A stretch of DNA of 64,000 nucleotides from Algoriphagus terrigena DSM 22685 (GTDB lineage: Bacteria; Bacteroidota; Bacteroidia; Cytophagales; Cyclobacteriaceae), in NCBI RefSeq assembly GCF_000429445.1, contig NZ_AUBW01000013.1, positions 62,001 to 126,000 of the forward strand, written 5' to 3'. The notes under the pieces were generated by a model. It saw nothing but the letters and a program-made list of their open reading frames with translations, was not told the DNA's origin and searched no databases. Every line of letters starts with the position of its first letter. Positions within the stretch are counted from its first letter, which is position 1. Below are positions 8,331 to 17,609 of the stretch, in pieces. The position numbers and the translations under genes are program-made.

Positions 8331-9071
8331 GTGACTCCAGAACAACTCCTCATCGCTGTCTTGCTTTCACTCCTGACAGGAGCGGCGGTGCTGCTTTTTT
8401 TCCTTTTCAGAAAGCTGCAACAAGTCTCCCGGGAAAGCCGGAAGTCTGCTGAGCTACTGAGCCAAATGGAGCAAAAGACAGGCTCCCTGAGGCTTGAAAC
8501 CCTGGAGTCCAAACTTAGCCCCCACCTCTTCAAGAATATCCTGAACTCGATCCAGTCCCATGCCTATCAGACTTACTTTGCGCTGGACAAACTGGCCAAT
8601 GTCCTGGATTACATCCTCTACGAAAGCCGCCAAAAGTTTGTAAGCCCCAAGGAGGAGATCGACTTTGCCCTGAATCTGATAGAGATCAACAAGATCAAGC
8701 TCAGCCCGCTGTTTGAGTTGAGCGTGAAAACCAGAATCGAGGAAAACAGTCCATTGTATCTTTCAAAAATCCTGGCACCGATGATTTCCATCGATCTCAT
8801 CGAAAATGCCTTCAAGCATGCGGATCTCCAGAGCGGGGATTCCTTTATCCGGATCATCATCGAACTGAAGGACGGATTGTTTTCCATGTTGGTTTCCAAC
8901 AAAGCATCCTCGAAATCTTCCCTTTTTAAGGCCAACAGCGGGCTTGGTACGGAATCACTGACCCAACGCTTGGATATTCTCTACAAGGGACGCTACACCC
9001 TGGAGCGATTTAAGGAGGGGGAAGTTTACCTGGCTCAACTCAAGATCGATCTGAATGGAAAAGGAACTTAA
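8331..9071 (+). CDS. LytS-type sensor histidine kinase (His_kinase family)
   Basis: A 246-residue kinase starting at a GTG. One membrane helix (about residues 5-27) is followed by a short linker and the LytS-type core. The phosphoacceptor is His65 in KLSPHLFKNILN, the N box is LIENAFKHADL and the G-type box is NSGLGTESLTQRLDILYKG. There is no extracytoplasmic sensor domain, so it probably senses through the membrane or a partner. It overlaps the response regulator by 17 bases, which signals tight coupling. The neighbours are a DedA protein and a CPA2 antiporter, so membrane-potential or ion stress is a possible input; this is inference from context. Confidence 0.93.
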   Translation: MTPEQLLIAVLLSLLTGAAVLLFFLFRKLQQVSRESRKSAELLSQMEQKTGSLRLETLESKLSPHLFKNILNSIQSHAYQTYFALDKLANVLDYILYESRQKFVSPKEEIDFALNLIEINKIKLSPLFELSVKTRIEENSPLYLSKILAPMISIDLIENAFKHADLQSGDSFIRIIIELKDGLFSMLVSNKASSKSSLFKANSGLGTESLTQRLDILYKGRYTLERFKEGEVYLAQLKIDLNGKGT

Positions 9072-9774
9072 ATGCCTGCTTCTGGATGATGAATTGCCGG
9101 GGCTGACTTATCTCAAGATGCTATGTGAGCAGATTCCGGGACTGACTGTCGTCAAGTCCTTCAATGATCCCTCCCGTTTTTTGGAAGAATTTCCGGCTTT
9201 GGAGTTTGATCTCTGTATCCTTGACATTGAGATGCCGCAATTTGACGGGTTGAAAGTGGCAAATCTCCTTCAGGGCAAAGCTGTGATCTTTGCGACAGCC
9301 TATAAAGAATATGCCGCGGAGGCTTTTGATCTCAATGCGGTGGATTACCTCCGAAAGCCCGTTTCCCTCGACCGGCTAAAGCGTGCCATCGACAAAGCCA
9401 GGATCCAGATCGATGCCCAGCAGGAGACATCACGCTTTTTCTCCTGTAATACGGATAAAGGGAAGGCGCTGATCCCGGTGGATCAGCTGGCATGGATCGG
9501 GACATCTCCCATGGAGAGCAGGGACAAGACCGCTCACCTGAAGGACGGCACCTTGCTTTTGCTCAAGAACATCTCCTTTGAGACGCTTCAGCTTTCCCTT
9601 CCGAAAGGCACATTCGTCCGGATCAACAAGCAGGAGATGATCAATCTGGACATTGTCCGGTTCTTTTCCCATGATCAGATCACCACAGTCTTGAATCTGG
9701 AATCCGGCAAAGCTCTGACCCTTACCCTCAGCGAGCGGTTCAGGGAAGAGTTTCTTCGAAAGGTGAACTCCTGA
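9055..9774 (+). CDS. LytTR-family response regulator
   Basis: A 239-residue protein. The receiver domain spans residues 6-125, with phosphoacceptor Asp57 in CILDIEMPQFDG and the conserved Lys in YLRKPVSLDR. A LytTR DNA-binding domain occupies about 145-235 (KGKALIPVDQLAWI, then TFVRINKQEMINLDIVRFF and LTLTLSERFREEF). LytTR domains bind direct repeats of about 9-10 bp upstream of their targets. The gene starts inside the kinase gene at 8331-9071. Targets are unknown; the adjacent antiporter at 10016 is a natural candidate. A hairpin at 9789-9819 probably ends the transcript. Confidence 0.93.
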   Translation: MEKELKCLLLDDELPGLTYLKMLCEQIPGLTVVKSFNDPSRFLEEFPALEFDLCILDIEMPQFDGLKVANLLQGKAVIFATAYKEYAAEAFDLNAVDYLRKPVSLDRLKRAIDKARIQIDAQQETSRFFSCNTDKGKALIPVDQLAWIGTSPMESRDKTAHLKDGTLLLLKNISFETLQLSLPKGTFVRINKQEMINLDIVRFFSHDQITTVLNLESGKALTLTLSERFREEFLRKVNS

Positions 9775-9788
9775 ACTTGTTACAAAAA

Positions 9789-9819
9789 ATTCCCCGCTTG
9801 CACCATTTGACGGGGGAAT
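9789..9819 (+). terminator. Hairpin after the LytS/LytTR operon
   Basis: The arms attccccg and cgggggaat (one bulged G) enclose a 14-base loop just 15 bases after the regulator's stop. There is no clear U-tract, so it may terminate weakly or only stabilise the 3' end. Confidence 0.4.
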
Positions 9820-10015
9820 GGAGACAAGCCACGGGATTCTCAAATGGATTTATCCCAACTTAGTATGGATTTGGAATGGCAGTCTTGTCATTTACACCCG
9901 GGGATGAACGCCTGATCCAAGCCAGGCCAGGTATCTTTTCTGTTCAGATAAGAAAATACGTTTGAATAAGAAAGGATACCTGCATCGCCCGGACCAAATT
10001 CATTAAACAAGGCCA

Positions 10016-12307
10016 ATGAGAAAGCACCGAAACACTATTTTTTATCTTTCGACGATCGGGATATTTTCTGCCCTGATGTATTATATCAGTGTCAAAGGAC
10101 AAAGCCTTGAGGCGGGCCGGAATGTTCAACCTTCCGAATCAAACTCCAGCCAATGGACAGAATTTGTGGAGTCGATGGGCCATAACCTTACCCACCCACT
10201 TGCCATACTTTTAGCTCAGATCGTGACCATCATCCTGGTTGCGAGGATCTTTGGATGGATCAGCAAAAAAGTGGGGCAACCCACCGTGATCGGAGAGATC
10301 ATCGCCGGAATCGTGCTGGGTCCCTCTCTGTTGGGATGGATCTTCCCTGATTTCTCGCTGGCTCTTTTTCCTGTAGAGTCACTTGGCAACCTCCAGTTTC
10401 TCAGTCAGATCGGCCTGATCCTGTTCATGTTTGTGATCGGTATGGAGCTGGATCTGAAGGTATTGCGAAACAAAGCCAACGATGCCGTGGTAATCAGCCA
10501 TGCGAGTATCGTGATTCCGTTTGCACTTGGGATTGGACTGGCCTATTTCATCTACACCTCATTTGCACCCGAGGGTGTTGAGTTTTTATCCTTCGGCCTG
10601 TTTTTGGGCATTGCGATGAGCATCACTGCCTTTCCGGTTTTGGCGCGGATTGTCCAGGAAAGGGGCCTGCAAAAAACCCGGCTCGGGACAGTGGTCATCA
10701 CCTGCGCCGCCGCGGATGATATTACGGCCTGGTGTCTTTTGGCAGCTGTGATTGCCATTGTTAAGGCCGGTTCGTTTGTCAGTTCGCTCTATGTGATCGC
10801 ATTGGCAATGGGCTATGTTTTTGTGATGATCAAGGTGATCCGTCCCTTTCTCAAGCGGATTGGCGACCTCCACACCTCACGTGAGAATCTCAGCAAGCCC
10901 ATCGTGGCCATCTTTTTCCTTACCCTGATCATCTCAGCTTATGCCACTGAAGTGATTGGAATCCATGCACTTTTCGGCGCTTTTATGGCCGGAGCCATCA
11001 TGCCGGAAAACACGAAGTTTCGGAACATTTTCATCGAAAAGGTGGAAGACGTCTCGCTGGTGTTGCTGCTTCCCCTTTTCTTTGTCTACACCGGTTTGAG
11101 GACCGAGATTGGGCTGTTGAATGACCCTTACCTCTGGAAAGTGACCGGGATGATCATCGTGGTCGCCGTCGTGGGCAAGTTTGTCGGAAGCGCCATCGCT
11201 GCCCGGTTCGTCGGCCAGAGTTGGAAAGACAGCCTGACCATCGGAGCACTGATGAACACCCGCGGGCTGATGGAGCTGGTAGTCCTCAACATCGGCTACG
11301 ACCTAGGCGTGTTGACTCCGGAGATCTTTGCGATGATGGTCATTATGGCCTTGGTGACCACGTTTATGACCGGTCCGGCACTTGACCTGATCAACTGGTC
11401 CTTCCGCTCCAAGCCTTCCCTGATTCCCCAGGAAATCATTCAACAGAGTAACTACCGGATTTTGGTCTCCTTTGGACATCCTGAGCGGGGAAGGTCGCTG
11501 GTGAGACTGGCACACAGCATGATTCAAAAGCTGAACGGGAACGCGTCCATCACTGCCATGCACCTCAGTCCGGTGGATGAGCTGAACTATTTCAATCAGA
11601 CTGCCTATGAGCGCGAAAGCTTTGGCCCGGTAATTCACGAAGCCCAGCAACTGCAGCAAAAGGTGACTACGCTCTTCAAAGCTTCATCCGACATCGAAGG
11701 AGACATCATCGAAGTGGCCAACAAGGGGAACTATGACCTGCTCCTGATGGGTGTCGGGCAGTCGATATTTGAGGGGAGTTTTTTGGGAAAAGTCCTGGGC
11801 TTCACCACCAAGATAATCAGTCCTGACCGTATCCTCAATCAAGTCACCGGAAAGGAAAACCTGTTTGAAAACCTCCCATTTGACGAACGGACCAGAAGCA
11901 TCATCCGAGCCAGTCAAGTCCCGGTTGGCGTCTGGATAGACAAGGGATTCAAGCAGGCGGATCGGATCTTTATCCCAATCTTCTCCCAAAAGGACGATTT
12001 TCTGGTGCAGTTTGCACAAAAATGGATCAACAATTCCGGAGCACAGGTAACGCTGATCGATGCCGCCGGACAGGTGAAAAGCAGGCCCGAAATCAAGGAA
12101 GCGATCCGGGCCATCGAGCACGTGGCGCCGCACCATATCCAGTTGCGGCATGAAAACTACCTCAGCAAGGACTTTTTGAAAACGCAGGATTTGATGGTCA
12201 TTTCCTTCAAAAGCTGGAAAAAGCTCGTGGAAAGTAAAAGTGTCTGGCTTTCAGACATTCCGTCCGTTTTGATATTGGCAGAAAAGAAAGCGAGTCAGTC
12301 TCAGTAG
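10016..12307 (+). CDS. Cation/proton antiporter (CPA2 family) with cytoplasmic C-terminal domain
   Basis: A 763-residue protein. After an N-terminal hydrophobic segment and a polar linker (residues 1-55), about twelve membrane helices cover 60-455. Landmarks are GQPTVIGEIIAGIVLGPSLL, the core ion-binding AAADDITAWCL (tandem Asp, diagnostic of electrogenic CPA2 exchangers), FGAFMAGAIMP and MNTRGLMELVVLNIGYDLG. The last 300 residues form two universal-stress-like modules (near YRILVSFGHPERGRS and DRIFIPIFSQKDD), as in KefB/CHX-type exchangers where they bind nucleotide and regulate transport. It probably exchanges Na+ or K+ for H+ at the inner membrane. It follows the LytS/LytTR operon by 240 bp and converges on the MscS gene, 21 bp away. 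Confidence 0.92.
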   Translation: MRKHRNTIFYLSTIGIFSALMYYISVKGQSLEAGRNVQPSESNSSQWTEFVESMGHNLTHPLAILLAQIVTIILVARIFGWISKKVGQPTVIGEIIAGIVLGPSLLGWIFPDFSLALFPVESLGNLQFLSQIGLILFMFVIGMELDLKVLRNKANDAVVISHASIVIPFALGIGLAYFIYTSFAPEGVEFLSFGLFLGIAMSITAFPVLARIVQERGLQKTRLGTVVITCAAADDITAWCLLAAVIAIVKAGSFVSSLYVIALAMGYVFVMIKVIRPFLKRIGDLHTSRENLSKPIVAIFFLTLIISAYATEVIGIHALFGAFMAGAIMPENTKFRNIFIEKVEDVSLVLLLPLFFVYTGLRTEIGLLNDPYLWKVTGMIIVVAVVGKFVGSAIAARFVGQSWKDSLTIGALMNTRGLMELVVLNIGYDLGVLTPEIFAMMVIMALVTTFMTGPALDLINWSFRSKPSLIPQEIIQQSNYRILVSFGHPERGRSLVRLAHSMIQKLNGNASITAMHLSPVDELNYFNQTAYERESFGPVIHEAQQLQQKVTTLFKASSDIEGDIIEVANKGNYDLLLMGVGQSIFEGSFLGKVLGFTTKIISPDRILNQVTGKENLFENLPFDERTRSIIRASQVPVGVWIDKGFKQADRIFIPIFSQKDDFLVQFAQKWINNSGAQVTLIDAAGQVKSRPEIKEAIRAIEHVAPHHIQLRHENYLSKDFLKTQDLMVISFKSWKKLVESKSVWLSDIPSVLILAEKKASQSQ

Positions 12308-12334
12308 GCAGGTTTCAGTGGGCAGGTTTCAGTT
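12307..12334. repeat. 14-bp tandem duplication between convergent genes
   Basis: ggcaggtttcagtg is followed directly by ggcaggtttcagtt, covering the last stop of the antiporter and that of the facing MscS gene. It is a local duplication; a related string gtaggcaggtt occurs near 13691. Confidence 0.7.
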
Positions 12335-13444
12335 TTGGCTTGAGCCGTTTTCCGTGACAGTTGCCTCGCTCCGGTTGACGTTAAATTTCATCCCGTTTTC
12401 GTTGCGGATGTAAAGCGTGCGCGTAGGGAAAGCTATGGAGATACCCCGATTGCCCAGCTGCTCGTATATCTGCAGGTTGATCTCTTGCTGGACGTCCATA
12501 TAGGTATTGAATTCGGCATTTTCCACGAAATATACGATCTCGAAGTCCAGGCTGGAGTCTCCAAAAGCCTTGAAGTGGGCCCGATCAAAGGTGACATCCG
12601 GTTGGGACGACACGATCTCCCGCAGGAGTGAAGGGATGGCTCTGAGATCCTCGGGGGAAGTCTCGTAGGTGACCCCCACCCCAAAGACGATCCTACGCCG
12701 CTGCATCTTCTTGTAGTTGTGGATGCGGGAACCGGTCAGGTCACTGTTGGAAAAGACCAGCTGCTCCCCTGAGAGGGTGGCGATCCGGGTGGTCTTGATG
12801 CCGATCTTCTCGACGATGCCGTTTTTGTCCCCCACGACCAAAAAATCCCCTACCTCAAATGGTCGGTCAAAGAAGATCACGAAGTAATTGAACAAGTCAC
12901 CTATGATGTTTTGCGCAGCCAGGGCGATGGCGATACCCCCTATCCCCATCCCGGCGATGATGGCCGTGACATCGTAGCCGAGGTTACCAAAGAGAAAGAC
13001 AATTCCCGTGATCCAGATGACGATATTAACGATCAATATGACCCCTCCCATCTGCTTGATTTTCTCCTCTCCGCCTTCCTGTCGGCTGATGTAGGTGCGC
13101 AGCAGCATCAGGATCACGCTGGACACCAGCCGGATCGCGTAGTATGTCAGAACGACTACAAAGACCACTTCCAGGATATTGGCAAAGCGCTCGGGCCAGA
13201 CGAGAGTTTTCAGCGCGGCGTAGACGATGACATAGTCCACCATGGGCACGAGGTACTTGCTGACCGCCTCCACTGCAAAGTCGTCATAGGCATTGTCCGT
13301 GGACGCGACCCAGGCATGGACGCGCTTGAGGATAAACCTTTTGAAAGCTGCGACCAGCAGCAGACCGATCAAGATAACGCCCAAGACGATCAGGTAGGAC
13401 TGGAGACTGTTTCCAAAGTATTCTTGTTCCAATAGTGTTTCCAT
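12329..13444 (-). CDS. Small-conductance mechanosensitive channel (MscS family)
   Basis: About 371 residues from the ATG at 13444; an upstream in-frame Met at 13537 would add a non-typical polar/hydrophobic leader. Four membrane helices are visible. The pore helix TM3 is the Gly/Ala-packed GMGIGGIAIALAAQNIIGDL, followed by the beta-domain block FFDRPFEVGDFLVVGDKNG and the alpha/beta C-terminal domain ending in RTLYIRNENG. The protein opens on membrane tension to release solutes during hypo-osmotic shock. It is transcribed towards the cation/proton antiporter, so both ends of this block concern ion and turgor balance. Confidence 0.93.
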   Translation of the reverse strand: METLLEQEYFGNSLQSYLIVLGVILIGLLLVAAFKRFILKRVHAWVASTDNAYDDFAVEAVSKYLVPMVDYVIVYAALKTLVWPERFANILEVVFVVVLTYYAIRLVSSVILMLLRTYISRQEGGEEKIKQMGGVILIVNIVIWITGIVFLFGNLGYDVTAIIAGMGIGGIAIALAAQNIIGDLFNYFVIFFDRPFEVGDFLVVGDKNGIVEKIGIKTTRIATLSGEQLVFSNSDLTGSRIHNYKKMQRRRIVFGVGVTYETSPEDLRAIPSLLREIVSSQPDVTFDRAHFKAFGDSSLDFEIVYFVENAEFNTYMDVQQEINLQIYEQLGNRGISIAFPTRTLYIRNENGMKFNVNRSEATVTENGSSQN

Positions 13445-13752
13445 GAGTTTAAATAGGTTTAGTGGCCAAAGAAAACTGCTGGTGGCGCAAGGGCCAAGCC
13501 AGATAAAAAAGCCGATTTGAGGCTTGATTGGAGGCACTTTCCATGCATACCGTTGTTGGCGGGGGAAAGTGGCCAGGGTGCCGAACCTGTACGGGCAGGT
13601 CTAAACGAAACGTAGCACATAGAAATAAAGGGCTTTTCGCCGGTAATTGTTCCGCGAATCCTCAAAAAATTGAATTTATGACCGGGTTCCGGTAGGCAGG
13701 TTGAAAAGTTGGAGGTAGGAAGTCGGGAAGTATGGAGGTCTGGGGGCTGGAA

Positions 13753-13882
13753 GTTGGAAGATTAGAGTTTAAAATTTAAAATGAAGAGTTTAAAATGGGG
13801 GGAGTTCCAGCGGTGTTGTCGGGTTGTCACGTTGTCCGCGAACCTGTTGTCGGGTTGGAAGATTAGAGTTTAAAATTTAAAA
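13753..13882. repeat. 29-bp direct repeat (two copies)
   Basis: The same 29 bases, beginning gttggaagattagagttt and ending in AT-rich aaatttaaaa, occur at 13753-13781 and again at 13854-13882, start to start 101 bases. Both copies are identical. Two copies only, so not an array. Confidence 0.85.
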
Positions 13883-13902
13883 CATTAAATCATGACACAG
13901 TT

Positions 13903-13959
13903 AATTGAACAGTCTCAAATGAAGAGTTTAAAAAGTTTGCAGGGTGAGACTGTTCAATT
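13903..13959. repeat. 15-bp perfect inverted repeat
   Basis: aattgaacagtctca at 13903-13917 is the exact reverse complement of tgagactgttcaatt at 13945-13959, with 27 bases between. It could form a long stem or represent the ends of a miniature element; no target-site duplication is obvious. Confidence 0.8.
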
Positions 13960-14034
13960 CCCCCAATTATAAAACCTCTCGCCTCTGAATGTCTCGAGTC
14001 CCATTGTACTGGAAAACGGTCTGGCTCAAACCTA

Positions 14035-14060
14035 AAACAGTCCGCCGTGGCGGACTGTTT
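14035..14060. terminator. Bidirectional terminator-like palindrome
   Basis: aaacagtccgcc and ggcggactgttt flank a central gt, giving a very GC-rich stem with A and T flanks on either side. It lies 47 bases after the stop of the zinc-ribbon gene (14108, minus strand), which it probably terminates. Confidence 0.6.
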
Positions 14061-14107
14061 CTTAATGCTTGGATTGCTGCACAGCTTCCTGTCGGCACCC
14101 TTTCCGC

Positions 14108-14374
14108 TTAAAAATCAAACAGATCGCTTAGGAATGATTCCTTTTTCTTATGCGGATGTCTACCATAGCGGTCTTTGTCATGATGAGTTTGGTCATAGCC
14201 TTTCTGGCTAGAACCATAATTGCCTTCGTTGGAATAATGTTCTGCAGACCGCTCGATGATTTTTTCGAGTTCTCCCCGGTCCAACCATATCCCACGGCAA
14301 TTGGGACAATAATCGATCTCCACACCTTTTTTATCGCTCATTAAAAGTGTTTCGTTACATGCAGGGCATTTCAT
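14108..14374 (-). CDS. Small zinc-ribbon protein (TFIIB-type zinc finger)
   Basis: An 88-residue protein. The N-terminal 45 residues form a zf-TFIIB-type ribbon: MKCPACNETLL, then YCPNCRGIWLDRGELEKII, with four Cys to hold one zinc and the GIWLDRGELE signature characteristic of this bacterial family. The tail is low-complexity and rich in His, Lys, Gly and Tyr (DQTHHDKDRYGRHPHKKK) and ends in SFLSDLFDF, a hydrophobic patch that could be a docking motif. Function is unknown; the family is presumed to bind nucleic acid or protein. It is isolated, with structured intergenic DNA on both sides. Confidence 0.85.
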   Translation of the reverse strand: MKCPACNETLLMSDKKGVEIDYCPNCRGIWLDRGELEKIIERSAEHYSNEGNYGSSQKGYDQTHHDKDRYGRHPHKKKESFLSDLFDF

Positions 14375-14861
14375 ACGCTAAGGGGTTTACTTTGTGAAGG
14401 ACTTGAACCGTCCAATAAAACTTAATCCCTTTCCTAACGGGAGAACCCGAGGATTGTTCCCTGGCGCAGGGTATATCGGCAGCAAACGGCCTGACTCCCT
14501 ATGGGCGCTGTCAATTTTGAAGGTCCCTGGATCACTGCCGCCGTGAGGAGCAGCGATACCCCGAAATGAGGGCTTACGGGCGACTTCATAGTGAGCCTTG
14601 CCCGATCTAGGTGACCAAAGTTTAGATGGATTAACTGATGCGGACTACCCCTGACTTGGATTTAACCGATTACCTCCCTGATTGTCTGGGAGGTAGAAGT
14701 GGAAAGCATTTTCCGTCCTTTGACGGGGTTTAAAACCAAACTATAGAAGCCCTAAATTTTTTAAATTGATTGTAGTTTATTGACTATATCTGGATAGAAA
14801 TAAAGTTATATTACCAAGAGGTCTTATTGCTTCAACGTGATTTCCGGTTAAAAAAACTGCA
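14375..14861. other. Structured intergenic region of unknown role
   Basis: About 490 bases without a coding frame. Several short stems are visible: tacctccc/gggaggta (14671-14695, 9-base loop), ccgtc/gacgg with a tetraloop (14713-14726) and gggcgactt..gccttgccc near 14578-14605. The segment 14440-14700 is more GC-rich than the flanking 14750-14820. This fits a structured RNA or the remains of one, but matches no family I know. Confidence 0.4.
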
Positions 14862-17609
14862 ATGCCAAACAGAATGTTGCTCAGTGTCTGTTGGAACAGA
14901 ATACAACAATCCTGTCAATCAGGACCATTGCGCACTCAGGCTTTTTTCAAACTATCTTTTTTTCTATTATTTCAACTTGCCGTACTGTCTTCAGGTGTGC
15001 GGGAAGGAATAGCCCAATCAGGGAATTTCTTTCGTGATTCAACCGGGGTTTCTGGGGATTATGTGATGGAGATTTGGGACAACTCCAATGGCTTTCCGCA
15101 AAACTCCGTGTTTGCACTTGAAAAAGACAATTCGGGGTATCTGTGGATTGCGACAGAAGAAGGGCTGGTCAGGTTTGACGGAGGATCTCCGAAGATCTTC
15201 GACGAGGATTCTTATCCCGAAATGCTTGAGCAGACGTATTACACGTTTTTCAAAACTCCGGGAGGCATTTGGGCAACGGGTGACCGCAGCATCGCCCTGT
15301 TGGAGAAAAACATCAAAAAAGTCATCGACTGCAGACAGATCGCTGAAAATACCTGGATCAGGGCCATTGCCGAAAATGGAAACGGGGGCCTGCTGATTGG
15401 TACGCAAAAGGGAGAAATCTATTCCTGGGAGGACAACACGTTTACCCTCCTTGATTTTTGGACTCCCAACATACAGCTTGAGATCCTTGGTTTTTTCCCG
15501 CTTGAAGATTCAAGACTGTTGGTGGGGACCAATCGGGGGCTGTATGAACTGGACCAAAGATCCCGGCAGGCGCGTCTGGTTTCGCCGGAAGATTTCTCCG
15601 TTCAAAAGGTCTTTGGAACTGTCGGTTCAATCTATGTCTATTCTCCTGACTCGGGAATTTTTCGGCTTAAGGAAAACTATGAAAGGGAACAGATCATCAC
15701 GTACGAGCAGGCCAAAGGCATCAATCCCAGTAGTCTTACCGTTGATTCAGAAGACAGAATCTGGGCAGGATCTCTTGAGAAAGGTTTGATACTGATCGAG
15801 GACGGGACCATCACCCGATTTACCTATCCTGAATTAAAAAACTATACAGTCCGGAAGATAATCAAGGAAGATGAAAACCTGTACTTGGGGACTCTGGGCA
15901 GAGGGCTTGCCTTGGTAAAACCGGCAAAAGTCAATCAGCTTAATTTTGAGGCTCTGAAAGAGAAAAACATCAAGCCGATCTTCCAAGGCAGTGACAGCAG
16001 TATTTGGATTGGGACCAAATCAGATGGACTCTTCCGCATCAACGACGGAAAAATCAGCAGCCTGACCACAAACGAAGGCCTGATACAAAACGGAGTAACG
16101 ACCATCGGCTCGTCATCCGGTCGAATCTACGCCGGGACCACATCGGGAATTACCGTGATTGACATCCTATCAGGCAAAGTCATCGACAAGATCACCCAGG
16201 AGGATGGCCTCAAAAGCAACTATGTCAATGCGGTATACAAAGACTCCAGGGATTGGCTTTGGGTGCTGACAAGGTATGGAGGAGTCCATTATTTTGATGA
16301 AGACGGAGTTCTTCACAAGGTCGAGCTCCCAGAGGCTTACTCCAACACCAATTTTATAAGTATTCTGGAACTGAAAAACGGGCAGATTGTCCTCGGCTCG
16401 ATGAATCAGGGGATATTCAGGATTGAGGATGGCGAATTTGTCGAAAACCAAACCTTGCCCCTCACACCTGGAGAGGATATCATCTATTGTATCTACGAAG
16501 ACGAAAGCGCCGACCTCTGGTTTGGTACGCACGGTGGCGTGGTGCTCTTAAAGGATGGCAAGTTCAAAATCCTGAAAAAACGAAACGGCTTAAAATCCCG
16601 AAGCGTGTACAGCATCACCGATGACGGGCTGGAGGGCGTCTGGATCAGCAACAATTTTGGAGTCCAATATTTCGCAAAATCGGAACTCGAACGATTCAAA
16701 GAGACCACAGATGACGATTTTTTCATTGCAACGACCTTGTATAACAGCCGTCATGGAATGCCAAATTCTGAAGCGAACGGGTTGATCTTCCCCGCTTCAC
16801 TCCGGGATTTTTCGGGAAATATCTGGATACCGACCGTGGAGGGTGTAGGCGTGATTTACCCCTTTCCCGTTTCAAAAGATGCAAATGGACGATCCGCCTT
16901 TATCTGGGACGAGCTTCAGCTGGGAGATCAAAAAATCCCCATTGAAGATGAAATCGAAATCCCGGAGGGTGTGAGGATGTTCGGGATTTCGTTTAGTCTG
17001 GTTGATTTTGAAAACCCTTCCCAATATTCCCTCTTTTATCGAATTGATGCCAAGACAGACGTATGGCACCCCATCAAAGACCAAAGACAGCTCATCTTCA
17101 ACGGTCTGAAGCCCGGTAGCTACCACCTGGAGGTGAAAGTCCTCAGGCATGGGAAGTTGGAACAGATTCAGACTTTGCCGATCGTGGTTTCAGCATCCTT
17201 GGTACAAACATTGGCCTTTAAGATTCTTGTAGCTGTTGCTTTTTGTCTTTTGATATACTTCATTGTCAAATATTATTTCAACACAAGACTGAAGAACAAC
17301 CTGGAATCTCTGGTAAACCAAAGGACCTCGGAACTAAGCCACGCAAACGAGCAGCTGAAGGATGCTGTCCGGGAGATCGCGGATCAAAATACGGTCTTGA
17401 AAGAAATCACCTGGCGGCAGTCACATCTGGTCAGAGCTCCTTTGACCAAAGCGATGGGCATCAACCAATTGCTGATCAAATATCCAAAGTACAGCGCTGT
17501 GGAAAAAAGCAAAGAGCAACTGGAGATAGAACTTTTGGATACCTTGAAACAACTCGATGAAATAGTAAAGGAGACTCACGCCAAATCCGAAAATTTGAGT
17601 AATGACTGA
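14862..17609 (+). CDS. Propeller sensor protein with Y_Y_Y domain and phosphoacceptor helix, no ATPase domain
   Basis: A 915-residue protein. An N-terminal hydrophobic leader (better framed from a TTG at 14928, preceded by AGGA) is followed by a two-component-regulator propeller of many repeats of the type GYLWIATEEGLVRFD, IWAGSLEKGL, LWVLTRYGGVHYF and LWFGTHGGVVLL. A Y_Y_Y domain (YSLFYRIDAK to GSYHLEVKV) follows, then one membrane helix near residues 785-805. The cytoplasmic tail is a coiled coil containing WRQSHLVRAPLTKAMG with His855, which matches the phosphoacceptor (HisKA) helix of Bacteroidota hybrid kinases. The protein ends 60 residues later, with no N, G or F boxes. It overlaps the receiver gene by 8 bases. 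It may be phosphorylated in trans or act as a non-catalytic receptor. Confidence 0.85.
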   Translation: MPNRMLLSVCWNRIQQSCQSGPLRTQAFFKLSFFLLFQLAVLSSGVREGIAQSGNFFRDSTGVSGDYVMEIWDNSNGFPQNSVFALEKDNSGYLWIATEEGLVRFDGGSPKIFDEDSYPEMLEQTYYTFFKTPGGIWATGDRSIALLEKNIKKVIDCRQIAENTWIRAIAENGNGGLLIGTQKGEIYSWEDNTFTLLDFWTPNIQLEILGFFPLEDSRLLVGTNRGLYELDQRSRQARLVSPEDFSVQKVFGTVGSIYVYSPDSGIFRLKENYEREQIITYEQAKGINPSSLTVDSEDRIWAGSLEKGLILIEDGTITRFTYPELKNYTVRKIIKEDENLYLGTLGRGLALVKPAKVNQLNFEALKEKNIKPIFQGSDSSIWIGTKSDGLFRINDGKISSLTTNEGLIQNGVTTIGSSSGRIYAGTTSGITVIDILSGKVIDKITQEDGLKSNYVNAVYKDSRDWLWVLTRYGGVHYFDEDGVLHKVELPEAYSNTNFISILELKNGQIVLGSMNQGIFRIEDGEFVENQTLPLTPGEDIIYCIYEDESADLWFGTHGGVVLLKDGKFKILKKRNGLKSRSVYSITDDGLEGVWISNNFGVQYFAKSELERFKETTDDDFFIATTLYNSRHGMPNSEANGLIFPASLRDFSGNIWIPTVEGVGVIYPFPVSKDANGRSAFIWDELQLGDQKIPIEDEIEIPEGVRMFGISFSLVDFENPSQYSLFYRIDAKTDVWHPIKDQRQLIFNGLKPGSYHLEVKVLRHGKLEQIQTLPIVVSASLVQTLAFKILVAVAFCLLIYFIVKYYFNTRLKNNLESLVNQRTSELSHANEQLKDAVREIADQNTVLKEITWRQSHLVRAPLTKAMGINQLLIKYPKYSAVEKSKEQLEIELLDTLKQLDEIVKETHAKSENLSND

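Larger units (their letters stand above)
13445..14107. other. Repeat-rich intergenic region
   Basis: About 660 bases with no gene. It holds a 29-bp direct repeat, a 15-bp inverted repeat and a terminator-like palindrome (each listed), plus gttgtcgggttg at 13815-13826 and 13846-13857 and repeated atgaagagtttaaaa strings near 13781 and 13919. The purine-rich ggaagttggaag texture is common between genes in Bacteroidota genomes. I see no transposase or spacer-repeat periodicity. Confidence 0.65.

Noticed and set aside
12911-13435. 174-codon open frame on the plus strand inside MscS
   Set aside because: Antisense shadow of the channel gene; Asp/Gln/His-rich translation typical of reverse-strand frames.
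13753-13882. Possible CRISPR from the 29-bp repeat
   Set aside because: Only two copies, no further periodicity and no cas genes in the window.
14128-14344. Alternative frames across the zinc-ribbon gene on both strands
   Set aside because: The minus-strand frame at 14108-14374 carries the Cys motif; the others have no features.
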